A stretch of DNA of 7,444 nucleotides from assembly GCA_003132645.1 (NCBI GenBank), contig PKYM01000191.1, positions 2,918 to 10,361 of the forward strand, read 5' to 3'. The DNA is from Actinomycetota bacterium. Lineage in GTDB: Bacteria > Actinomycetota > Thermoleophilia > UBA2241. Shown here piece by piece: positions 1 through 4,357 of this stretch (the stretch's first letter is position 1; each line of letters starts with the position of its first letter). The position numbers and the translations under genes were made by a program. The notes under the pieces were generated by a model. That model searched no databases. It worked only from the letters and a program-made list of their open reading frames with translations, and was not told the origin of the DNA.

Positions 1-267
1 TGCGTCAAGGCGATGGGTCTCGAGTTGGACGACGGCGTTCAGGTCTCCATGAACCTGACCGACTATCGGCGCACGTCGGTGCTCACCGCCTTCGAAGCGG
101 TCCGCAGCCGGGCCGAGGCCGCCGGGGCGAGCGTGCGCGAGAGCGAGGTCGTGGGCCTCCTGCCCCAGGACGCGGTGACCGCCGTGGCCCAGGAGGTGCT
201 GGCCGCGCCGCAGCTCACGCGCGCCCAGGTGCTCGAGGCAAGGATCCTCGACACGCTGCTGTCGTAA
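1..267 (+). CDS. ftcD: Glutamate formimidoyltransferase, C-terminal part (5' end outside window)
   Basis: This is the last 88 residues of a protein read in frame from base 1 to the TAA at 265-267. The stretch from about residue 14 (QVSMNLTDYRRTSVLTAFEAV) and the later SEVVGLLPQDAV match the C-terminal half of the formiminotransferase domain found in bacterial FtcD and in animal FTCD. The family moves a formimino group from N-formimidoyl-glutamate to tetrahydrofolate, in histidine breakdown and one-carbon metabolism in the cytoplasm. The protein stops soon after this domain, so it is the monofunctional bacterial form with no cyclodeaminase domain attached. The internal ATG at base 13 is not a plausible start because homology runs through it. 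The gene reads toward lexA but is separated from it by 162 bases that hold hairpins and the lexA promoter, so it is probably a separate transcript. The family call rests on recalled motifs only. Confidence 0.82.
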   Translation, partial: CVKAMGLELDDGVQVSMNLTDYRRTSVLTAFEAVRSRAEAAGASVRESEVVGLLPQDAVTAVAQEVLAAPQLTRAQVLEARILDTLLS

Positions 268-271
268 GCGG

Positions 272-289
272 CGCGCCTCGCGAGGCGCG
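272..289. terminator. Perfect 18-bp GC-rich palindrome just after ftcD, possible terminator
   Basis: CGCGCCTCG is followed directly by its exact reverse complement CGAGGCGCG, starting 5 bases after the ftcD stop. As RNA it would form a stem of about 7 bp with a 4-base loop. A second, weaker hairpin (CGGAC, six-base loop, GTCCG) lies at 328-343. Neither has a downstream T-run, so intrinsic termination is only inferred from position. No gene is seen in 268-364. Confidence 0.35.
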
Positions 290-364
290 GCGAAGCAGGC
301 GGCGCGTTCGCCCTTGCGTCACGCGTGCGGACTTTTCCGTCCGACCCCCTCTGTAGCATGCCCC

Positions 365-394
365 TTGACACGAACATGTGTTCAGACTTACAGT
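365..394 (+). promoter_or_regulatory. Predicted sigma70-type promoter of the lexA operon
   Basis: A perfect -35 hexamer TTGACA (365-370) is followed by an 18-bp spacer and a -10-like TACAGT (389-394, four of six matches to TATAAT). The expected transcription start is near 401, about 29 bases before the lexA start codon. Two LexA boxes overlay this promoter, one in the spacer and one over the start site, so bound LexA would block RNA polymerase directly. Confidence 0.72.
371..384. promoter_or_regulatory. LexA (SOS) box 1, in the promoter spacer
   Basis: CGAACATGTGTTCA matches 13 of 14 positions of the Gram-positive/actinobacterial SOS box CGAACRNRYGTTYG; only the last base differs. It begins immediately after the -35 hexamer, where repressor binding would exclude RNA polymerase. 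Autoregulation of lexA is standard in bacteria. Confidence 0.88.
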
Positions 395-399
395 CCACA

Positions 400-413
400 C
401 GAACACACGTTCG
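400..413. promoter_or_regulatory. LexA (SOS) box 2, over the predicted transcription start
   Basis: CGAACACACGTTCG matches all 14 positions of the CGAACRNRYGTTYG consensus. It lies 29 bp centre to centre from box 1, just short of three helical turns, and between the -10 element and the ribosome binding site. The closer match suggests it may be the stronger of the two sites. Confidence 0.9.
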
Positions 414-429
414 AGACAAGGGAGAGGGC

Positions 430-1023
430 GTGACTGGTCTAACAGCACGACAGGAACAGGTGCTTGGCTTCATCCGCGAGTTCACGCACGCGAACGGCTA
501 CCCGCCAACGGTGCGCGAGATCGGCAGCGAGCTCGAGTTGTCGTCGCCGTCCACGGTCCACGTGCACCTCGGCAACCTCGAACGGCTGGGCTTCATCCGC
601 CGCGATCCCACCAAGCCGCGGGCGCTCGAACTGGTCGACGAGCCGCGGCCTCTCAGGCCCTTGCCGCTGATCGGCCAGGTCGCCGCCGGCACGCCCATCC
701 TCGCCGAGCAGAACATCGAAGATTTCATCGAGGTGCCGGCCCTGCTGCGCCGCAGCGACGACGACTTCCTGCTGCGCGTCGAAGGCGATTCCATGATCGA
801 CGCCGGCATCCACAACGACGACCTCATCGTGATCCACCGCCAGGCGACGGCCGACAACGGCGAGATCGTCGTTGCGCTGGTCGGCGACGAAGCTACGACC
901 AAGCGCTTCTTCCGCGAAGCCGGCCACATCCGCCTGCAGCCCGCCAACGATCTGTATGAACCAATCATCCTCGACCAGGTCGAGCTGGTCGGCAAGGTTG
1001 TGGGGGTGCTGCGCAGGCTATGA
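430..1023 (+). CDS. lexA: LexA, SOS transcriptional repressor and self-cleaving protease
   Basis: LexA represses DNA-damage genes and cuts itself when stimulated by RecA filaments. The GTG at 430 is chosen as start: it has a purine-rich GGGAGAGG just upstream (420-427), gives 197 residues (E. coli 202), and begins LTARQEQVLGFIREF as in other LexA proteins. An in-frame ATG at 325 is rejected because it lies upstream of the promoter and both operators. Residues 1-70 form the winged-helix DNA-binding domain, with the recognition-helix segment near SSPSTVHVHLGNLERLGFI. Residues about 78-197 are the S24 peptidase domain. The cleavage site is Ala86-Gly87 (VAAGTP), the nucleophile Ser121 (GDSM) and the general base Lys158 (TTKRFF), matching E. 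coli Ala84-Gly85, Ser119 and Lys156. All key residues are intact. The stop overlaps the next gene's ATG (ATGA), so the downstream gene is probably translationally coupled and SOS-controlled. Confidence 0.97.
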   Translation: MTGLTARQEQVLGFIREFTHANGYPPTVREIGSELELSSPSTVHVHLGNLERLGFIRRDPTKPRALELVDEPRPLRPLPLIGQVAAGTPILAEQNIEDFIEVPALLRRSDDDFLLRVEGDSMIDAGIHNDDLIVIHRQATADNGEIVVALVGDEATTKRFFREAGHIRLQPANDLYEPIILDQVELVGKVVGVLRRL

Positions 1024-1262
1024 GCGTCGTCGCGTTCGCCGAACCCGTCCGTACCCTGGCCGCTGCCGTCGACGAGCTCGTCGTGCTCGTACGCAATCAG
1101 GCCGGCGGCGCCTGCGTGTGGTGTGGTTCGCGCGAGCTGTGGGCGGCCTCGCCGCAGGGCGACCCTGTCGCCGGCGCCGAGTGCGTCGTGGTCACCTGCC
1201 GCGACTGCGGCGCGGAACTGGTCAGCGAACAGTCTTCAGAGACGAGGAGCCGGTGCACATGA
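1020..1262 (+). CDS. Small CxxC protein of the lexA operon, function unknown
   Basis: I do not recognise this 80-residue protein. Its ATG overlaps the lexA stop (ATGA) and its own TGA overlaps the ATG of the next gene (again ATGA), so it sits inside a coupled operon. Residues about 3-26 look like an amphipathic or hydrophobic helix. After it come two cysteine pairs, Cys32-V-W-Cys35 and Cys60-R-D-Cys63-G, plus a single Cys55. The spacing and the CGxxE context resemble a treble-clef or zinc-ribbon knuckle, so structural zinc or thiol redox chemistry is plausible. The C-terminus (about 68-80) is polar and probably disordered. The matched overlaps on both sides and the ordered cysteines argue that it is a real gene. 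It should be induced with lexA. It could be a DNA- or protein-binding adaptor, but no function is claimed. Confidence 0.72.
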   Translation: MSVVAFAEPVRTLAAAVDELVVLVRNQAGGACVWCGSRELWAASPQGDPVAGAECVVVTCRDCGAELVSEQSSETRSRCT

Positions 1263-1672
1263 CCGACGCACCGAGCCGCAATGGCCTTGTCGCCGGCTCC
1301 TCGAACGGCGCCGTCGCTTCCGCGCGGGAGCAGGCGGCCCAGTCGCGCAGACGGTTCTCCCCCGAGCGGCGGCGGCGTACGCGCCGCCGCCGTCTGCGCG
1401 GCCTCAGCCGTCTGGCGCTTCTCGTGCTCGTTCTCGTCGTGGCCGTCTGGGTCGGAACCCGGGTCGCCAACGCCACTAGCAACCCCGCGGCTTTCTCAGA
1501 GCACACCTACGCGGTGCGCAACGGCGACACGCTCTGGTCTGTGGCAAACCGAGCCTACGCGGGCAACCACGACACGCGCCGGCTCGTGTTCCTAATCGAG
1601 CGGCGCAATCACCTCGCCGGGGCCGACATCCGGCCGGGCGAGAAGCTCATTCTGCCGATCGTCGCGCAGTAG
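1259..1672 (+). CDS. Membrane-anchored LysM protein, probable SOS cell-division inhibitor (YneA/DivS-like)
   Basis: The ATG at 1259 is chosen because it overlaps the preceding stop (ATGA) and has GAGGAG at 1244-1249; it gives 137 residues. Residues 1-29 are polar. Residues 30-48 are extremely basic, with about 12 arginines. A single hydrophobic helix follows at about 50-69 (LALLVLVLVVAVWVG), then a short linker and one LysM domain (about 83-134, YAVRNGDTLWSVANRAY through IRPGEKLILP). By the positive-inside rule the arginine block faces the cytoplasm and LysM, a peptidoglycan-binding module, faces the wall. B. subtilis YneA and the mycobacterial Rv2719c (ChiZ) are LysM proteins encoded beside lexA that slow division during SOS; Corynebacterium DivS has the same role and location. 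Position and architecture suggest the same job here. No hydrolase domain is visible. The function is inferred; LysM and membrane anchor are seen. Confidence 0.85.
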   Translation: MTDAPSRNGLVAGSSNGAVASAREQAAQSRRRFSPERRRRTRRRRLRGLSRLALLVLVLVVAVWVGTRVANATSNPAAFSEHTYAVRNGDTLWSVANRAYAGNHDTRRLVFLIERRNHLAGADIRPGEKLILPIVAQ

Positions 1673-1691
1673 CCGCGCCTGCGCCTGCGCC

Positions 1692-1713
1692 TCAGGCCTG
1701 CGACCCAGGCTGA
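1692..1713. terminator. Hairpin between convergent LysM and corA genes, possible bidirectional terminator
   Basis: The 65-base gap between the two converging stops contains TCAGGCCT (1692-1699) and AGGCTGA (1707-1713), which pair as a 7-bp stem with one bulged G and a seven-base loop. It is preceded by three tandem GCGCCT units (1675-1692). There is no T-run, so this is a weak call based mainly on its convergent position. Confidence 0.3.
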
Positions 1714-1737
1714 CAGCTCAGACCGTGACACGGCGGG

Positions 1738-2715
1738 TCAGAGCCAGTGGTGGCGCCTGAAGAGCGCGTACAGGGCGAGGCCGCTGCAGGCCATCAACCC
1801 CAGCGCGTAGGGGTACCCGAGATGCCAGTGCAGCTCCGGCATGCGTGAGAAATTCATGCCGTAGATGCTGGCGATCACCGTGGGCAGGGCGATGATCGCC
1901 GCCCAGGCGCTCACCTTCAGAACGACTTCGTTCAGCGTGTTGGAGACCACCGAAAGGTGAGCCTCGAGCGCCGCCGAGATCAGGTCGTGAGCCGTGTCGA
2001 GGTCTTCCGAGATGCGCACGACGTGGTCGTAAAGATCGCGCACGTAGTCGTTGAGCTCGGCGGCGAGCACGGCCTCATCGCGGCGCATCAACACGTTCAG
2101 GACCTCGCGCAGCGGGGCGACCGCACGGCGAAACAGAATGACGTCGTGCCGTGCCGTGAAGGCCTCTTCGAGCCCGGTGCCGGTCGAAGCCTTGGGCCCG
2201 TACACGAGTCTTTCTTCGAGCGCCTCGACCCGGTCCTGCAGCTCGTCGATCGCTACGAAATAGCCGTCGACCACATGATCGAGCAAGGCATAGCCGAAGA
2301 ACCCGCCGGCGTAGTGGGTGAGCTCCTCCGGGGCGTGATCGAGCCTGGTGCGCAGGTCCGCGAGATAGTCGGCTTCTTCGTGACGGACGGTGATCGCGAA
2401 GTCGCGCGCGATGTACGCGGTGATCTCACGCAGCTCTATGCGCTCTTCTGACACGGCGGCGGCATAGGCGACGAGCGCGAAGAAGCCCTCGTACTGTTCG
2501 ATCTTCGGACGCTGGCGAGCGTGGACCGCGTCTTCGACCGCGAGCGGATGCAGGCCAAAGGCGCTCTGCAGCGATTCCAGGACGTCCTCGTGGGGGTGCG
2601 GCAGGTCGATCCACACGAACGTATCCGGTTCGCGCGAGACCTCGAAGGCCCGATCGAGCGGCAGCGACTCGGCGACTCGCCGCCCGTTTCTGTAGGTGGT
2701 GACGCTTGCGTTCAT
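1738..2715 (-). CDS. corA: CorA-family magnesium/cobalt transport protein
   Basis: A 325-residue protein of normal CorA length. The large N-terminal part (about 1-250) is the cytoplasmic funnel, including the conserved region around HPLAVEDAVHARQRPKIEQY and the long stalk helix near LRDEVLNVLMRRDE-type sequence (about 200-260). Two membrane helices follow at about 266-284 and 300-319. The family signature YGMN is at 285-288, directly after the first helix, then the periplasmic loop MPEL. The C-terminus RRHHWL is the usual basic CorA tail on the cytoplasmic side. The family forms pentameric channels for Mg2+, also passing Co2+ and Ni2+, gated by cytoplasmic Mg2+. The ATG at 2715 is the only suitable start seen; no good Shine-Dalgarno precedes it. 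The gene converges on the lexA operon and diverges from the tRNA-Pro cluster. It appears intact and monocistronic. Confidence 0.96.
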   Translation of the reverse strand: MNASVTTYRNGRRVAESLPLDRAFEVSREPDTFVWIDLPHPHEDVLESLQSAFGLHPLAVEDAVHARQRPKIEQYEGFFALVAYAAAVSEERIELREITAYIARDFAITVRHEEADYLADLRTRLDHAPEELTHYAGGFFGYALLDHVVDGYFVAIDELQDRVEALEERLVYGPKASTGTGLEEAFTARHDVILFRRAVAPLREVLNVLMRRDEAVLAAELNDYVRDLYDHVVRISEDLDTAHDLISAALEAHLSVVSNTLNEVVLKVSAWAAIIALPTVIASIYGMNFSRMPELHWHLGYPYALGLMACSGLALYALFRRHHWL

Positions 2716-2811
2716 GACAAGGGCAGAGTTCGTCGTGGCGACCGCCTGGACCTGCCCCCAGGCCCGGGCGCGCTGTCTTGTCTCTCTCGCGCCGGAGCTC
2801 GTCTGCGACGG

Positions 2812-2820
2812 TGGTATACT
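2812..2820 (+). promoter_or_regulatory. Extended -10 promoter of the Pro-Gly-Arg tRNA cluster
   Basis: TGGTATACT gives an extended -10 (TG, one base, then TATACT with five of six matches to TATAAT). No good -35 is seen 16-18 bp upstream, which an extended -10 can offset. The expected start near 2827 leaves a leader of only about six bases before tRNA-Pro. The divergent corA promoter must lie within 2716-2832 but no convincing hexamers were found for it. Confidence 0.55.
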
Positions 2821-2832
2821 CCGCCGCAGGCG

Positions 2833-2909
2833 CGGGACGTGGCGCAGCCTGGTAGCGCACCTGCTTTGGGAGCAGGGGGCCGGCGGTTCGAATCCGCCCG
2901 TCCCGACCA
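2833..2909 (+). tRNA. tRNA-Pro (anticodon TGG)
   Basis: The 77-base sequence folds as a full cloverleaf. Acceptor CGGGACG (2833-2839) pairs with CGTCCCG (2899-2905), and the anticodon stem is CCTGC/GCAGG with loop TTTGGGA and anticodon TGG at 2867-2869. The T arm is GGCGG-TTCGAAT-CCGCC (2882-2898). The discriminator is A and CCA is encoded. It reads CCA codons and probably other CCN. It is the first of three tRNAs likely sharing one transcript; only 18 bases separate it from tRNA-Gly. Confidence 0.97.
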
Positions 2910-2927
2910 GCTAGTCACCGCGTGCGA

Positions 2928-3004
2928 GCGGGAGTAGCTCAGTTGGCTAGAGCGTCAGCCTTCCAAGCTGAATGTCGCGGGTTCGAGACCCGTCTCCCGC
3001 TCCA
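2928..3004 (+). tRNA. tRNA-Gly (anticodon TCC)
   Basis: Acceptor GCGGGAG (2928-2934) pairs with CTCCCGC (2994-3000). The anticodon stem TCAGC/GCTGA encloses loop CTTCCAA with anticodon TCC at 2962-2964. The T arm GCGGG-TTCGAGA-CCCGT has one G-U pair. The discriminator is T, as usual for bacterial tRNA-Gly, and CCA is encoded. It reads GGA and GGG. Confidence 0.97.
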
Positions 3005-3034
3005 CTTCCTTCTCCTCGTTCCGTCGTCACGCGC

Positions 3035-3111
3035 GCGCCCGTAGCTCAGCCGGATAGAGCGTCGGACTTCTAATCCGAGGGTCGCAGGTTCGAATCCTGC
3101 CGGGCGCGCCA
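3035..3111 (+). tRNA. tRNA-Arg (anticodon TCT)
   Basis: Acceptor GCGCCCG (3035-3041) pairs with CGGGCGC (3101-3107). The anticodon stem TCGGA/TCCGA encloses CTTCTAA with anticodon TCT at 3069-3071. The T arm is GCAGG-TTCGAAT-CCTGC, the discriminator is G and CCA is encoded. It reads the AGA and AGG codons, which are rare in such a GC-rich genome. It is the last tRNA of this cluster; a small CCGC-TAA-GCGG hairpin at 3143-3153 is the only terminator-like element after it. Confidence 0.97.
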
Positions 3112-3170
3112 GAAATCCTGCATTTAACGACACGCGGCCCTGCCGCTAAGCGGAAGTCCCCTCGCCGGAG

Positions 3171-3227
3171 CTAGGTGACCTCCTCCCAGGCGTCGTCCGG
3201 CTTGTGACGAGCGAACAGATCGGCCAT
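3171..3227 (-). CDS. Possible 18-residue ORF coupled to the VOC gene
   Basis: On the minus strand the VOC stop codon shares its A with an ATG (TGATG, at 3229-3225), opening an 18-codon frame MADLFARHKPDDAWEEVT that ends with TAG at 3171-3173. The composition (charged, amphipathic, with W14) looks protein-like and the overlap is typical of translational coupling. Still, such a short frame can arise by chance, and no Shine-Dalgarno stands out. It may be a true small protein, the remnant of a longer gene, or nothing. No family is recognised. Confidence 0.3.
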   Translation of the reverse strand: MADLFARHKPDDAWEEVT

Positions 3228-3616
3228 CACTCGCCCAGCGCGCCCTCGTTTTCGCCCTCGAAGAGTACTTCGATGTCGTTCGGTGAACGCACCGCGACCG
3301 TGCGGTAGCACCAGTCGGTCGCCGGTTGCTCGGTCGTAACCTCGTAGTGAAGGCCCTCCCGCTCGCAGACCCCGATCACCGCGTCAACGTCGCTCACGCC
3401 GAGCTGCCAGGTTACGACCTTTCGGACCATCCCGGGCGGGCTGCTTCGCTGAGCCGACAAGCCAAATTCGACCGCATCGTTGCCCACCGCCAGAAAGCCC
3501 GCGTACTCCGGCCCCTCGTAGGTGGTGCGCAGCCCGAACAGCTCATAGAAGTCGCGCTCCTTGGCGGGGTCGGACACATAGAGGATCGGGTGGAACTTGG
3601 TGACAAGGTCACTCAC
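3227..3616 (-). CDS. VOC-superfamily (glyoxalase/bleomycin-resistance/dioxygenase fold) protein
   Basis: A 129-residue single-domain protein with the two beta-alpha-beta-beta-beta modules of the vicinal oxygen chelate fold. Module one runs from FHPILYVSD (about 8-16) through FYELFGLRTTYEG to AVEFGLS (about 49-54). Module two runs from WQLGVSDVDAVI (about 70-81) to SPNDIEVLFEGE (about 111-122). His9, Glu50 and Glu116 fall at positions used as metal ligands in glyoxalase-type members, but the fourth position (Thr69) is not a usual ligand, so metal binding is uncertain and the substrate unknown. The GTG at 3616 is chosen because GGAGG lies at 3621-3625, four bases upstream; no closer start is seen. 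It is on the same strand as the 58-aa membrane gene, 73 bases downstream of it, and may share its transcript. Confidence 0.85.
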   Translation of the reverse strand: MSDLVTKFHPILYVSDPAKERDFYELFGLRTTYEGPEYAGFLAVGNDAVEFGLSAQRSSPPGMVRKVVTWQLGVSDVDAVIGVCEREGLHYEVTTEQPATDWCYRTVAVRSPNDIEVLFEGENEGALGE

Positions 3617-3689
3617 GTCGCCTCCATCCGCGCGATCGGACGCTCTGCCTCGTGAGGGTCTGCGCCCGGCAATGCCATTGCTTCGCTGC

Positions 3690-3866
3690 CTACCTGCCGC
3701 TGCGGCCCACCCTGCCGCGTCTGCCGTAGACCCACAGCAGCACGAACCCCAGGAACACGAGGGCGATGACGGCGATGCCGTAGGAGTGTGCCGCGATCAG
3801 TTTCACGACGACGGCGGCGGCGAGGATCCAGGCGACGATCACCACGACACGCATGGTCAAGCTCAT
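3690..3866 (-). CDS. 58-residue protein with two predicted membrane helices, function unknown
   Basis: Read on the minus strand from the ATG at 3866 to the TAG at 3690. The protein has a short N-terminus (MSLTMR), a hydrophobic stretch at about 6-25 (VVVIVAWILAAAVVVKLIAA), a short HSYG turn and a second hydrophobic stretch at about 31-47 (IAVIALVFLGFVLLWVY). It ends in a basic tail GRRGRVGRSGR. This is a well-formed two-helix hairpin with a positive, presumably cytoplasmic, C-terminus, which is unlikely in a random frame. The alternative long frame over the same DNA is arginine-rich and looks like a shadow. A five-codon reading frame with a better Shine-Dalgarno overlaps its start (ATGA), and may help its translation. 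An alternative start is Met5 (3854). No family is recognised; it could be co-transcribed with the VOC gene. Confidence 0.68.
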   Translation of the reverse strand: MSLTMRVVVIVAWILAAAVVVKLIAAHSYGIAVIALVFLGFVLLWVYGRRGRVGRSGR

Positions 3867-3880
3867 GTGATGCTCGCCAT
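3863..3880 (-). other. Five-codon mini-ORF overlapping the 58-aa gene start
   Basis: On the minus strand ATG-GCG-AGC-ATC-ACA-TGA begins at 3880 with GGGAG at 3886-3890 (five-base spacing). Its TGA overlaps the ATG of the membrane gene, whose own upstream region has only a weak GGCGAG. It could load ribosomes for the downstream gene by coupling, or be chance. Confidence 0.3.
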
Positions 3881-4003
3881 TCTGACTCCCTTGAACGAAC
3901 TGGTCTTGACCGTCGCGGGCGCGCCCGCTGCGAACATCCTGAATCGTAGCACGCGAGCCCGTCCGCAGGCTCAGAGAGGTCGCTCGCGGCCGCCGGTCCG
4001 TCC

Positions 4004-4033
4004 ATGACGCCCGTGTTCACGACGTGCTATCCT
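4004..4033 (+). promoter_or_regulatory. Possible promoter of the His-Leu tRNA pair
   Basis: ATGACG (4004-4009, four of six matches to TTGACA), an 18-bp spacer and TATCCT (4028-4033, four of six to TATAAT) would start transcription near 4040, about 40 bases before tRNA-His. Both hexamers are imperfect. Apart from this and the mini-ORF above, the 214-base gap 3867-4080 shows nothing else; the minus-strand promoter for the 58-aa gene was not identified. Confidence 0.4.
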
Positions 4034-4080
4034 TACACGCCGCTCTTATAGGCGGGCGCCACAGTGTCAGCGGACAACGT

Positions 4081-4157
4081 GGTGGGGGTAGCTCAGCTGG
4101 TAGAGCTCCAGGTTGTGGCCCTGGTGGCCGCGGGTTCGAATCCCGTCCCTCACCCCA
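4081..4157 (+). tRNA. tRNA-His (anticodon GTG)
   Basis: Acceptor GTGGGGG (4082-4088) pairs with CCCTCAC (4147-4153) with one G-U pair. The anticodon stem CCAGG/CCTGG encloses TTGTGGC with anticodon GTG at 4115-4117. The T arm is GCGGG-TTCGAAT-CCCGT. The base at 73 is C and a G precedes the acceptor at 4081, the extra G-1:C73 pair that marks tRNA-His for histidyl-tRNA synthetase. CCA is encoded. Confidence 0.97.
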
Positions 4158-4181
4158 TGCACCTTCTCGCCGACAACGCCT

Positions 4182-4266
4182 GCGGGTGTGGCGGAACTGG
4201 TAGACGCGCTAGACTTAGGATCTGGTGGGCTTGCCCGTGGAGGTTCAAGTCCTCTCACCCGCACCA
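4182..4266 (+). tRNA. tRNA-Leu (anticodon TAG)
   Basis: A class II tRNA of 85 bases. Acceptor GCGGGTG (4182-4188) pairs with CACCCGC (4256-4262). The anticodon stem CTAGA/TCTGG contains one U-G pair and encloses CTTAGGA with anticodon TAG at 4216-4218. The long variable arm forms its own stem, GGGC-TT-GCCC (4227-4236), as in tRNA-Leu. The discriminator is A and CCA is encoded. It reads CTA and probably other CTN codons. It lies 24 bases after tRNA-His, so the two are probably one transcript. Confidence 0.96.
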
Positions 4267-4285
4267 TACACGTTCAGTCCCACGA

Positions 4286-4317
4286 GCCCGAGGCCCCCCG
4301 AACGGGGTTCGCCGGGC
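4286..4317 (+). terminator. Compound GC-rich hairpin between tRNA-Leu and tig
   Basis: An outer stem GCCCG/CGGGC (4286-4290 with 4313-4317) encloses an inner CCCC-GAAC-GGGG hairpin (4296-4307). It lies 20 bases after the tRNA-Leu CCA and about 40 before the tig start. It could end the tRNA transcript or be a leader structure of tig. There is no T-run, so the role is uncertain. A clear tig promoter was not found in 4267-4357. Confidence 0.4.
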
Positions 4318-4357
4318 GTGGAGCAAGGGCAATAACCGAACAAACGGAGACTCCAAG

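Noticed and set aside
325..429. Longer LexA beginning at the ATG at 325 (35 extra residues)
   Set aside because: This stretch contains the -35, -10 and both LexA boxes, lies mostly upstream of the predicted transcription start and has no homology to LexA N-termini.
1675..1692. Three tandem GCGCCT units
   Set aside because: Too short and low-complexity to call a functional repeat; noted only as part of the convergent intergenic gap.
2833..3111. tRNA-Arg end as a phage attachment site
   Set aside because: No integrase, no repeated tRNA 3' fragment and no foreign-looking DNA is present nearby.
3613..4020. 135-residue minus-strand ORF overlapping the VOC start
   Set aside because: It is arginine-rich with no domain pattern, covers the better two-helix 58-aa frame, and looks like a GC-driven shadow.
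4299..4311. CGAAC-GGG-GTTCG as a third SOS box before tig
   Set aside because: The half-sites are separated by three bases rather than four and lie inside a stable hairpin, so LexA binding is unlikely.
4064..4357. Trigger factor extended upstream to 4064
   Set aside because: The open frame runs through tRNA-His and tRNA-Leu; the GTG at 4358 has a good Shine-Dalgarno and family-like N-terminus.
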